From: Desulfuromonadaceae bacterium | Lineage (GTDB): Bacteria > Desulfobacterota > Desulfuromonadia > Desulfuromonadales > SZUA-540 | Length of the DNA: 14,506 nucleotides | Direction of reading: 5' to 3' | Assembly (NCBI GenBank): GCA_003250235.1 | Contig: QKGY01000423.1 | Span: 1-14,506, forward strand | Shown: piece by piece, positions 1 through 5,723 of the stretch | How positions within the stretch are numbered: position 1 is the first letter of the stretch | How the letters are laid out: every line of letters begins with the position of its first letter | The notes under the pieces: generated by a model | Databases searched by the model: none | Seen by the model: only the letters and a program-made list of their open reading frames with translations | Told to the model about the DNA's origin: nothing | Program-made: the position numbers and the translations under genes

Positions 1-101
1 ACTTTGAATTCCGGAGCGGCGCTGCCGACGGTGACATCGGGTCCGACCAGGGTAACGGGATTGCCTTTGAAAGTAATAACGCCGGTGCGTTTCTGGCTCA
101 T
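1..101 (-). CDS. tpx: Thiol peroxidase (atypical 2-Cys peroxiredoxin), 5' end only
   Basis: The first 33 codons of a gene that leaves the window at base 1. The visible protein starts MSQKRTGVITFKGNPVTLVG and continues PDVTVGSAAPEFKV. This fits the Tpx N-terminus, whose family pattern is a short beta strand, then KGNPV-L-G, then VG-APDF. Tpx enzymes reduce hydrogen peroxide and alkyl hydroperoxides with thioredoxin as electron donor. The catalytic cysteines lie beyond the edge and cannot be checked. The ATG is supported by an AAGGAG ribosome binding site about 6 nt upstream. A sigma-70-like promoter sits in the 76-base gap after the cytochrome gene, so tpx probably has its own transcript. An oxidant-defence gene beside extracellular-respiration genes is plausible, but the link is only positional. 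Another peroxiredoxin subfamily is possible but less likely. Confidence 0.85.
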   Translation of the reverse strand, partial: MSQKRTGVITFKGNPVTLVGPDVTVGSAAPEFK

Positions 102-138
102 GATGCTCTCCTTGCTAATAGATGATAAGATTGGTCAT

Positions 139-167
139 AATTTATACATCCCGGATCAGGTTGTCAA
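139..167 (-). promoter_or_regulatory. Sigma-70-like promoter for tpx
   Basis: Read on the minus strand there is a perfect -35 TTGACA (162-167), a 17-base spacer, and a -10-like TAAATT (139-144). An overlapping TATAAA (141-146) gives a 15-base spacer instead. The leader to the tpx ATG would be about 30 nt. An inverted repeat TTGTC-4 nt-GACAA (161-174) overlaps the -35 and could be an operator or chance. The call rests on sequence only. Confidence 0.6.
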
Positions 168-177
168 GCGACAATTC

Positions 178-1686
178 TCAGTACCAGGAAAAGTTGTGGC
201 CCTCGCCGTGGCAATCTCCGGCGCAGGTTCCGTTGGTATAGTTCAGGTTGATATCCGCCGCGAAAACGACATCGGCGGGCGGAGTGGGATCCGGATACCA
301 GTGACCGGCGGTTGCCGTTCCGAACCCATTGTGGCAGTTGGAGCAGGCGACACGGTGGGCGGAGACGGAAGAGTGCCGGCCGGCCCGGTTGGGGGTGACG
401 CTCCCGGTGGGGCGGCCAGCATCGGTCGTCAAATCGGCGGTCGAACTGCCGTGGCAGGAAGAGCAGGTTCCCAGGACCATCTTGGGATCGGACGCCGTAT
501 GGCAGGTACGGCAGGCCGGCTGGGTACCGCTGCCTCCAGTCAACAGGTCATGACAGGCATAACAGGCATTGACATCGGCGATGGCCTGCGTCGCATGAGC
601 CGACGGCAGCAGCCAGGCCGCTCCCAGTTCATGGGTGGCGTGGCAGTCATGACAGGACGTCGGCGGATTGCTGTAGGCCCGGTTGGTATTGTGACAACCG
701 TTACACACATCGCCATAGGTGCTTAAACCTGTCGGTCGGGTGTGGTCCCCGCTGGTCACGGCCGTGGCATGCACCCAGGAAAGTGCGGTCACATCCCGGC
801 TGCCGTTCTCATCGAAATGGCAGGTGAAACAGCCTACACCGGTAGCCCCCCCCAGATAATCGGCACCGTGACAGGGGGTACAGTCGAGAGTCCCCGCCTG
901 TTTGACGTCGCCGTGGTAACCGGAAACCGTCTTGTCCATCCAGGGTTGCCCCAGGGGATGGGGACTATCCAGATGGCAATCGTGGCAGGAGGTCGGCGGG
1001 TTGCTGTAGGTCCGATTGGTATCGTGACAGGCATTGCACACGTCGCCATAGGTTGCCAGACCGGCGGGAGCGGTGTGGACGCCGCCCGACACGGCCGTCG
1101 CGTGGACCCAGGAGAGCGCCGCCACATCCCGGCTGCCGTTCTCGTTGAAATGACAGGTGAAGCAGCTGACCCCAACGGCCCCGCCCTTGTAGTCGGTCCC
1201 GTGACAGGGGGTGCAGTCGAGGGTGCCCGCCAGTTTAACGTCACCGTGATAACCGGACACGGTCTTGTTCATCCAGGCTTCGCCGAGGGGGTGGGAGATC
1301 AGGTGACAGTTATGACAGGAGGCCGGAGAACCGGTCGCCGTGCGCATGATCTCGTGACAGGCATTGCACACATCGCCGCTGGCGAACAGGGACACATGGT
1401 TTGAGGTACCATGCACCCAGCTCGACCCGGGGGGAACGCGCGAGCCGTCCGGACCGAAATGGCAGGTATAGCAGCTGGGTGCCGAGCCGTTTCCGGTCAG
1501 GGTCGCACCATGGCAAACCTTGCAGGTTTCCAGGTTGCCCTGGGCATCGCTGCCATGGTTCAGCACATAGGCCGCCTCGTGCACGGCATTGGCCGGCGGA
1601 GCGTCACTGTTGCTGTTGCTGCAGGCAAACAGCGCTGCGGGGAACAACGCCAGAAACAGGATCTTGAATCGGTAGGATATGTTCAC
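178..1686 (-). CDS. Large 17-heme c-type cytochrome lipoprotein, probable outer-surface part of a porin-cytochrome conduit
   Basis: A 502-residue protein with a GTG start fixed by a perfect AAGGAGGT site. Residues 1-20 are a signal peptide ending in a lipobox (LFAC, lipidated Cys22). It has 16 CXXCH heme sites, with first cysteines at 55, 72, 107, 124, 158, 175, 217, 234, 269, 286, 328, 345, 375, 392, 408 and 448, plus one CX3CH (CAGDCH, 488-493). Hemes 1-12 form three consecutive tetraheme modules (about 53-137, 138-248, 249-358). Modules 2 and 3 differ at only about 17 of 101 aligned residues. The last five hemes form a different C-terminal part. Extra histidines could serve as distal heme ligands. 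It is the last gene of the porin / 5-heme / 17-heme unit, 13 nt after the 5-heme gene. Such lipoprotein cytochromes usually pass electrons to extracellular acceptors. I infer the surface location; I cannot name a specific orthologue. Confidence 0.88.
   Translation of the reverse strand: MNISYRFKILFLALFPAALFACSNSNSDAPPANAVHEAAYVLNHGSDAQGNLETCKVCHGATLTGNGSAPSCYTCHFGPDGSRVPPGSSWVHGTSNHVSLFASGDVCNACHEIMRTATGSPASCHNCHLISHPLGEAWMNKTVSGYHGDVKLAGTLDCTPCHGTDYKGGAVGVSCFTCHFNENGSRDVAALSWVHATAVSGGVHTAPAGLATYGDVCNACHDTNRTYSNPPTSCHDCHLDSPHPLGQPWMDKTVSGYHGDVKQAGTLDCTPCHGADYLGGATGVGCFTCHFDENGSRDVTALSWVHATAVTSGDHTRPTGLSTYGDVCNGCHNTNRAYSNPPTSCHDCHATHELGAAWLLPSAHATQAIADVNACYACHDLLTGGSGTQPACRTCHTASDPKMVLGTCSSCHGSSTADLTTDAGRPTGSVTPNRAGRHSSVSAHRVACSNCHNGFGTATAGHWYPDPTPPADVVFAADINLNYTNGTCAGDCHGEGHNFSWY
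613..1530 (-). repeat. Three tandem tetraheme modules inside the 17-heme cytochrome gene
   Basis: The coding sequence contains three successive units of about 255-333 bases, each with four CXXCH sites in the same order: CTPCH/CKVCH type, CFTCH/CYTCH type, CNACH type, CH(D/N)CH type. The two inner units (about 943-1275 and 613-942) are very similar in both protein and DNA. The outer unit (about 1276-1530) is shorter and more diverged. Shared landmarks are the WVHAT/WVHGT stretch, GDVCN-CH, and SCH-CH. The pattern points to internal duplication, with the inner pair the most recent. Confidence 0.85.
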
Positions 1687-1689
1687 GGG

Positions 1690-1697
1690 ACCTCCTT
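1690..1697 (-). promoter_or_regulatory. Ribosome binding site that decides the GTG start of the 17-heme cytochrome
   Basis: On the minus strand AAGGAGGT lies 3 nt before the GTG at 1686, just after the stop codon of the 5-heme gene. No ATG exists between this site and the signal peptide, so GTG is the start. Confidence 0.8.
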
Positions 1698-1699
1698 AC

Positions 1700-2167
1700 T
1701 TAACCGTGGCAGGGGACGCAGGTCGTTGCCGACTTGGGGCTTCCGTGGCAGCGGAAACAGGAGGTCGGATCGAGTCGGCCGTCAATGCGGTGGCGCGACA
1801 GATAATCCCCCCGGTGCGGCATACTGCGATAGGTTTCGGACTGGTTCTTGATCGAAGGTTTGAGCTCGACCCGCGTAGCATGGCAGTCATTGCAGAAGCT
1901 GGTCTGGTGACACATGGCGCAGAGCTGTTCGTTCTGATACGCCTCCATGCGGTGGGTCGCGAGGAAATTGGCCGTATGATTGAAGCGCTGATAGTTCATG
2001 GTTCCCACCCGGGCCTCGTGACACTGGGTGCAGGTAGGGTTGCCTTTGCCGAGGTCTTCGGGATGAGCCGTCGGCAGGGTTGTGCCCGAATCGAGAGCGG
2101 CGCAGGCGGCGATAAGGCTCAGCAGCGCCATGCAGGCCAGCAACAGCAACAGATTCTTTTTCTCCAT
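1700..2167 (-). CDS. Small 5-heme c-type cytochrome lipoprotein of the conduit unit
   Basis: A protein of 155 residues from the chosen start, MEKKNLLLLL. Residues 1-21 are a lipoprotein signal with lipobox LIAAC (Cys22). There are five CXXCH sites with first cysteines at 46, 83, 92, 137 and 150: CTQCH, CAMCH, CNDCH, CFRCH, CVPCH. Histidines between the sites (in NHTANFLATH and SMPHRGDYLSRHR) are candidate distal ligands. An upstream ATG at 2200 overlaps the porin stop as ATGA and would add 11 residues. I prefer 2167 because GGAG lies 6 nt upstream and the signal peptide then has a normal short basic start; ATG at 2170 is also possible. Sitting between the porin and the large cytochrome, it probably relays electrons on the periplasmic side or inside the barrel. 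That role is inferred from gene order and size. Confidence 0.85.
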   Translation of the reverse strand: MEKKNLLLLLACMALLSLIAACAALDSGTTLPTAHPEDLGKGNPTCTQCHEARVGTMNYQRFNHTANFLATHRMEAYQNEQLCAMCHQTSFCNDCHATRVELKPSIKNQSETYRSMPHRGDYLSRHRIDGRLDPTSCFRCHGSPKSATTCVPCHG

Positions 2168-2173
2168 CATGGT

Positions 2174-2177
2174 CTCC
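2174..2177 (-). promoter_or_regulatory. Ribosome binding site favouring an internal start of the 5-heme cytochrome
   Basis: GGAG on the minus strand lies 3 and 6 nt before the paired ATGs at 2170 and 2167. The ATG at 2200, which overlaps the porin stop, has no comparable site in front of it. Translational coupling to the porin is still possible from the 4-nt overlap. Confidence 0.5.
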
Positions 2178-2196
2178 ATGTGCAAAGGGAAACGGC

Positions 2197-3492
2197 TCAT
2201 CGGCCGAAAAGATAGCTCACAACCAGCATGCCGCGAAGATCATTGTCAAAATAGGGGTCCTGGCTGTAATCCCCGGAGATCTTGACCTGCAGGCTATCGT
2301 GCAGAAACTTCGTGCCAAGACCCAAAGAGGCAAAGAGGGAATAATCCTCGCCGTAGATCGCCTCGTCATACAGGGCGTAAACCAGATCGCCCGATACGAA
2401 GGCTCCCGCTGCCAGGCGCGGCATGCGATTCAGATAAAAATAAGCCCGCGCCAGCAGGTAGCTGTTGTCAGAGCTGTCGCCGTCCATGTAGCCGAGTTCG
2501 GCGCCAACCTCGTTCATGCCTTCTCCGGAGAGGGACAGCAGTCCGCCATAGTAAAGGGCATCCTCGCCGTTGCTGTCGTTGCTGATGCTTTTGACCTTCA
2601 GGCCGGCATTGATACGCCCGCCGTTATACCAGTTCACGTCCCCCCCTAAAATGGAGAGGGTGGCGTTGCCCCGGGCCGCCAAAGCGTTGAACAGTGCGAC
2701 GCCCGAGGGCGAAGTGCCGAAGTAGTCTTCATAAACAAAACTCTGATAGTAGGGACGGATCGTCACGGAACGGACGGGAATGCGCAGTTCGTAGGAGTGC
2801 TCGGCCCAGCCGCTGCTGTCGACGTTGAGGACGGAAAGCCCATTGAACTGGATGCCGGACCACAGCCCCAGGGCCAGATCGACACCCATCCGCTCCTGGT
2901 AGGTTTCGCTGTCGTTCTCGCTCTTCTTGTAGGAGAGGCCCAGGTCATACAGGGTGCCGCGGTGCAGGGAGAAGCGCCCGCCATACAGAACGTCTCCGCT
3001 GCGGCCGTTTTGCGTGTCCAGCGCGACAGGAAGACCGCCATAAGCGGAAAAGGAGGCCATCGGTCCCAGGTCGCTTTGGACCAGGACGCCGTCAAGGCTC
3101 TCATTGGCGATACCGGAGAAGACATACTGCCGGCCGAGGCGAACAAGGAAGTTGGCCTGCTCCGCCCGATAATCGACATAGCCGTACAGCAACTTGGCGT
3201 CGGTATCGTCCTCATAATAATTGCCGTCGCCCAAGTCGGCGCGCCCCCATCCGTAGAGGTGGAAGCTGAGCCCCTGTACCCCGTCCACATTGGCATCCGC
3301 GCGAAGATATTCGTACAGAGGCCAGACCGAGACATCCGTCTCCGCCAGGGTATCCCTCTGGAAAAAGCGCATCAGGGTATCCGATTCCACCTGGTACTGT
3401 TGCGCCGACGCCGTGTTGACCCCCAGGCACATCAGCAGACTCAACATCACACCGGGAGCCAGCACGAGCCAACGGGCAGGCCGTTTCTTCAT
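2197..3492 (-). CDS. Outer-membrane beta-barrel porin-like protein of a porin-cytochrome conduit
   Basis: A 431-residue protein. The ATG at 3492 is chosen because AAGGAGG lies 5 nt upstream. The in-frame ATG at 3510 would put that ribosome binding site inside the coding region. Residues 1-30 form a signal peptide with a TASA|QQ cleavage site. The mature part is rich in alternating aromatic and polar residues and glycine, and it has many short amphipathic strands, for example FHLYGWGRADL, LVRLGRQYVF and MLVVSYLFGR at the C-terminus. This is typical of transmembrane beta barrels. There are no heme motifs. It leads a three-gene unit with two multiheme lipoproteins. In known conduits such as OmbB-OmaB-OmcB of Geobacter sulfurreducens, a barrel of similar size holds the cytochromes in the outer membrane. 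The specific family is not recognised; a general porin is the alternative. Confidence 0.75.
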   Translation of the reverse strand: MKKRPARWLVLAPGVMLSLLMCLGVNTASAQQYQVESDTLMRFFQRDTLAETDVSVWPLYEYLRADANVDGVQGLSFHLYGWGRADLGDGNYYEDDTDAKLLYGYVDYRAEQANFLVRLGRQYVFSGIANESLDGVLVQSDLGPMASFSAYGGLPVALDTQNGRSGDVLYGGRFSLHRGTLYDLGLSYKKSENDSETYQERMGVDLALGLWSGIQFNGLSVLNVDSSGWAEHSYELRIPVRSVTIRPYYQSFVYEDYFGTSPSGVALFNALAARGNATLSILGGDVNWYNGGRINAGLKVKSISNDSNGEDALYYGGLLSLSGEGMNEVGAELGYMDGDSSDNSYLLARAYFYLNRMPRLAAGAFVSGDLVYALYDEAIYGEDYSLFASLGLGTKFLHDSLQVKISGDYSQDPYFDNDLRGMLVVSYLFGR

Positions 3493-3497
3493 CCGAT

Positions 3498-3504
3498 CCT
3501 CCTT
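3498..3504 (-). promoter_or_regulatory. Ribosome binding site that decides the porin start
   Basis: AAGGAGG on the minus strand with a 5-nt spacer before the ATG at 3492. It falls inside the reading frame that would begin at 3510, so the shorter start is the better choice. Confidence 0.8.
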
Positions 3505-3585
3505 ATTCATTCTTTCAGCCGTTGATGACGATACGGTAATGGCAAACGTGTATCAAGCGAGGTCCGCGACGTTGGCAGTCGCCGA

Positions 3586-3627
3586 GGATTAATCCAAGCA
3601 TATTACCAGCTATAAACGACTTGGCAA
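3586..3627 (-). promoter_or_regulatory. Candidate promoter with overlapping palindrome for the porin-cytochrome unit
   Basis: On the minus strand: -35-like TTGCCA (3622-3627), a 16-base spacer, and -10-like TAATAT (3600-3605). A perfect 10-bp palindrome GGATTAATCC (3586-3595) follows immediately and would cover the expected transcription start. The leader to the porin ATG would be about 100 nt. A weaker alternative, TTGATA-17-TATCGT, lies closer to the gene. Confidence 0.4.
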
Positions 3628-3638
3628 GTAAGGTTTTG

Positions 3639-3658
3639 TCCTATGATTCAAAATAGGA
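3639..3658. repeat. Inverted repeat upstream of the porin promoter
   Basis: A perfect 6-bp inverted repeat, TCCTAT and ATAGGA, is separated by 8 bases. It lies between the end of the radical SAM gene and the candidate -35. No U-run follows on either strand, so it is not a classical intrinsic terminator. It could be a regulator site or an mRNA 3' hairpin. Confidence 0.35.
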
Positions 3659-3679
3659 AGAACAGGAAAAGTCCCACAC

Positions 3680-5401
3680 TTAACAGATACCGCACCGCCG
3701 GCAACCGGGGGCACAGGGAGGAGACAGCATGCCGCCCAGCCCCCGACGATATTCGGACAGCAGAAACTCCCGGCGGACGCCATTGTCCAGAACCTCCCAG
3801 GGGAATATCTCGTCCTCGCCGCGCGCCCGGGTCACATAAAAATCGGGGTCTATGCCTATCTCCCGGCAGGAGGCCTTGAGGTTTTTGCCGGAAGCCAGCA
3901 AGGGAAGCACCCTGCCGACACGACGATCCCCCCGAGACAGAAACGCCTGCAGAACGGCACCACGCACCGGTTCGAAGATCACCTCGCAGTTGGCCATGCG
4001 GGCAATGGCGCTGCGAATCTGTTTCATCTTGCGCTCCAGGTTCTTGGCCTCGTCCATTCCGGCCCACTGAAGCGGGGTGAATGGTTTCGGGATAAAGGGG
4101 TTCACCGACAGGGTGAGGGTCCCCAGCCGTCCGGATTTTTTCTGGGTGGTCACCCAGACCTCCCGCAGCCTGGCCATCAGCTCCAGCAGCGCGTCAATGT
4201 CGGCCGGCTCTTCCGTCGGCAGCCCGATGAGCACATAGAGCTTGAGGTTGAGAATCCCTCCTTCGGCGAGCAGACGGGCGGCATCGAGAATCTGCGCCTC
4301 GTCGATTCCTTTGTTGATCAGATCGCGAAGCCGCTGGCTACCGGCCTCGGGGGCCAGCGCCAAAGTGCGGTGCCCCGATACTCGCAAAGCCTCCACTTCT
4401 TCGGCGCTCAGCGAATCGATACGCAGGCTGGCGACCGAGACATGTCCGCCGCGATCCATGATCTGCCTGTTCAGCGCTTCGATCTGCGAATAATCGGAGA
4501 CGGCTGCACCGACCAGTCCGATTTTGGAAGACGCGCACAACCCCTCCTCGACCTGAGGCAGCAGCGCATTGAGCGAACGCTCGCGGGCCGGCAAGTAGAT
4601 AAAGCCGGCTGCGCAGAACCGGCACCCGCGCGAACACCCCCGGGAGATCTCCACCAGGGACATATCGGAAAAGACCGTTTCCGGCGTGCGGATAAAGGCC
4701 TGGCTCCGGGTCTCATCCAGGTCTGCGGCCCATTGACGGCGCACCCTCTGAGGCGTCGGAGGCTTCGCGTCTATGGCGTCGATAGTACCATCCGGCTTAT
4801 AGGAAATCTCGTAGAAGGACGGAACGTACAGGCCCTCGGTGGCGGCAAGGTGATTGAGAAGAGCTTCGCGGGACTCCCCCTTTTCTTTCAGCGCCGCCAC
4901 CAGGGAGGGGAGAAGGACTTCCGCTTCCCCCACCGCAAAGAGGTCCACGATTTCCGCCAGGGGTTCCGGATTGAGAAAGGCGCAGACACCGCCACACAGA
5001 ACCAGGGGAAAACGCTCGCCCCGGTCGGCGGAAAACAGCGGGATGCGCCCCAGCTCGAACAGGGTGGGCAGATGCACGTAGTCGTTTTCAAAGGAGATCG
5101 AAAAGGCGATGAGATCGAAGTCTCCTAGAGGACGTTGGGATTCCAGGGAAAAAAGAGGGGTATTGGTCTTGCGGTGCTCGGCGAGATCTTCGGGATCGGG
5201 CAGGAAAAACCGTTCGCACAGCGTATCCTCACGGCTGTTGAGAAGATGGTGCACGGTCTGGAATCCGAGGTTGCTCATCGCCTGGTAGTAGGTATTGGGA
5301 AAAACCAGGGCGACGCTGATCCGTCCCCCCCAGGGGTGGGGCCGACAGCCGGTTTCCTGTTCCAGGCGCTGCCGCGCTCTGGCTATGAGGGACTTGGACA
5401 T
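3680..5401 (-). CDS. Radical SAM protein with B12-binding-like N-terminal region (TIGR03960-like)
   Basis: A 573-residue protein. The start is the ATG at 5401, with AGGA 6 nt upstream; a TTG 13 codons earlier lacks support. Residues about 28-200 look like the degenerate cobalamin-binding-type domain of many radical SAM proteins (VALVFPNTY, DLIAFSISFEND, LVLCGGVCAFLNP, DLFAVGEAE). The radical SAM core follows, with the [4Fe-4S]/SAM motif CSRGCRFC (Cys256, 260, 263) and downstream core stretches such as LALAPEAGSQRLR and LKLYVLIGLP. The last 11 residues are cysteine-rich (Cys563, 567, 570, 573), which may bind a second iron-sulfur cluster. The pattern resembles the uncharacterised TIGR03960 group, whose substrate I do not know. 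Its usual partner, a DUF2344 protein, is not next to it here. It follows ftsZ but is separated from it by a strong terminator, so it is probably a separate transcript. Confidence 0.8.
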   Translation of the reverse strand: MSKSLIARARQRLEQETGCRPHPWGGRISVALVFPNTYYQAMSNLGFQTVHHLLNSREDTLCERFFLPDPEDLAEHRKTNTPLFSLESQRPLGDFDLIAFSISFENDYVHLPTLFELGRIPLFSADRGERFPLVLCGGVCAFLNPEPLAEIVDLFAVGEAEVLLPSLVAALKEKGESREALLNHLAATEGLYVPSFYEISYKPDGTIDAIDAKPPTPQRVRRQWAADLDETRSQAFIRTPETVFSDMSLVEISRGCSRGCRFCAAGFIYLPARERSLNALLPQVEEGLCASSKIGLVGAAVSDYSQIEALNRQIMDRGGHVSVASLRIDSLSAEEVEALRVSGHRTLALAPEAGSQRLRDLINKGIDEAQILDAARLLAEGGILNLKLYVLIGLPTEEPADIDALLELMARLREVWVTTQKKSGRLGTLTLSVNPFIPKPFTPLQWAGMDEAKNLERKMKQIRSAIARMANCEVIFEPVRGAVLQAFLSRGDRRVGRVLPLLASGKNLKASCREIGIDPDFYVTRARGEDEIFPWEVLDNGVRREFLLSEYRRGLGGMLSPPCAPGCRRCGIC

Positions 5402-5496
5402 CGTAGATCCTGACACAAAAGTAAGCTTGCAACCCCGCAAGGAGAAAGAGACATCATCGCATTAAAGGGGGGGCAGGGTAAAGACGCTTGTCGGAC
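5402..5496. other. Leader region of the radical SAM gene
   Basis: Lies between the ftsZ-side terminator and the radical SAM start. I see no convincing -35/-10 pair on the minus strand, only the AGGA ribosome binding site next to the start. Any promoter here would have to be found by experiment. Confidence 0.3.
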
Positions 5497-5527
5497 AAAA
5501 AAATAGGGGGCCGCTCCCGCGGCCCCC
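5497..5527 (-). terminator. Strong intrinsic terminator after ftsZ and the dcw cluster
   Basis: On the minus strand a perfect 9-bp GC-only stem, GGGGGCCGC / GCGGCCCCC, encloses a 4-base loop and is followed by TATTTTTTTG. The U-run exists only for minus-strand transcripts. It should end the transcript coming from ftsZ before the radical SAM gene. Confidence 0.92.
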
Positions 5528-5558
5528 CGGATGAAGGGAGTATGAGATTACAAGATTC

Positions 5559-5579
5559 AAAAAACAGCCGCACAAGGCT
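5559..5579 (-). terminator. Weak terminator-like hairpin upstream of the main terminator
   Basis: On the minus strand AGCC-TTGTGC-GGCT is followed by G and six T. The stem is only 4 bp. Its 5' arm (AGCCT, 5575-5579) can also pair with AGGCT at 5606-5610, giving an alternative fold that would disrupt it. It may be a backup terminator or the 3' end of an RNA element. Confidence 0.4.
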
Positions 5580-5723
5580 CCTGGAGGCGTCGGGCGGAGA
5601 TCCTTAGCCTGGGAGTTGCCTCGCCTGCACGGCGAAACGTAGCCGACACTGCGTTTCTCGTGTCACCGTCTGGAGACACGGGTAACCCTTGCGGCCCGAA
5701 TGGCAGTCTGTTGTCAGGCGGAT
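5580..5723 (-). other. Inverted-repeat-rich non-coding stretch after ftsZ, possible structured RNA
   Basis: No plausible gene. Read on the minus strand it contains several adjacent hairpin arms: CGTGTC / GACACG with a 10-nt loop, GAAACG / CGTTTC with a 12-nt loop, CGCC / GGCG with a 5-nt loop, and AGGCT pairing with AGCCT just before the weak terminator. GACAC has a second possible partner further on (GTGTC), so alternative folds exist. I compared it by eye with TPP, cobalamin, cyclic-di-GMP, glycine, SAM and 6S RNA patterns and found no convincing match. It may be a 3'-UTR structure of the ftsZ transcript or a small RNA. Confidence 0.35.

Noticed and set aside
613..1275. Direct DNA repeats that could suggest a CRISPR array or mobile element.
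   Set aside because: The repeat period is about 330 bases, in frame, and codes for tetraheme modules.
4..1851. Plus-strand open frames opposite the cytochrome genes.
   Set aside because: Gly/Val/Arg-rich repetitive translations mirror the heme repeats; the minus strand has signal peptides, heme motifs and ribosome binding sites.
3493..3510. The ATG at 3510 as the porin start.
   Set aside because: The strong AAGGAGG would then lie inside the coding region; it is ideally spaced for the ATG at 3492, which gives a normal signal peptide.
5402..5440. A TTG start at 5440 for the radical SAM gene.
   Set aside because: The ATG at 5401 has a ribosome binding site and gives the expected N-terminus; the extra 13 residues have no support.
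5580..5723. A TPP, cobalamin or cyclic-di-GMP riboswitch, because of short matches and the nearby B12-type radical SAM gene.
   Set aside because: The core conserved strings of these families are not present in order on either strand, and two terminator-like hairpins lie between this stretch and the radical SAM gene.
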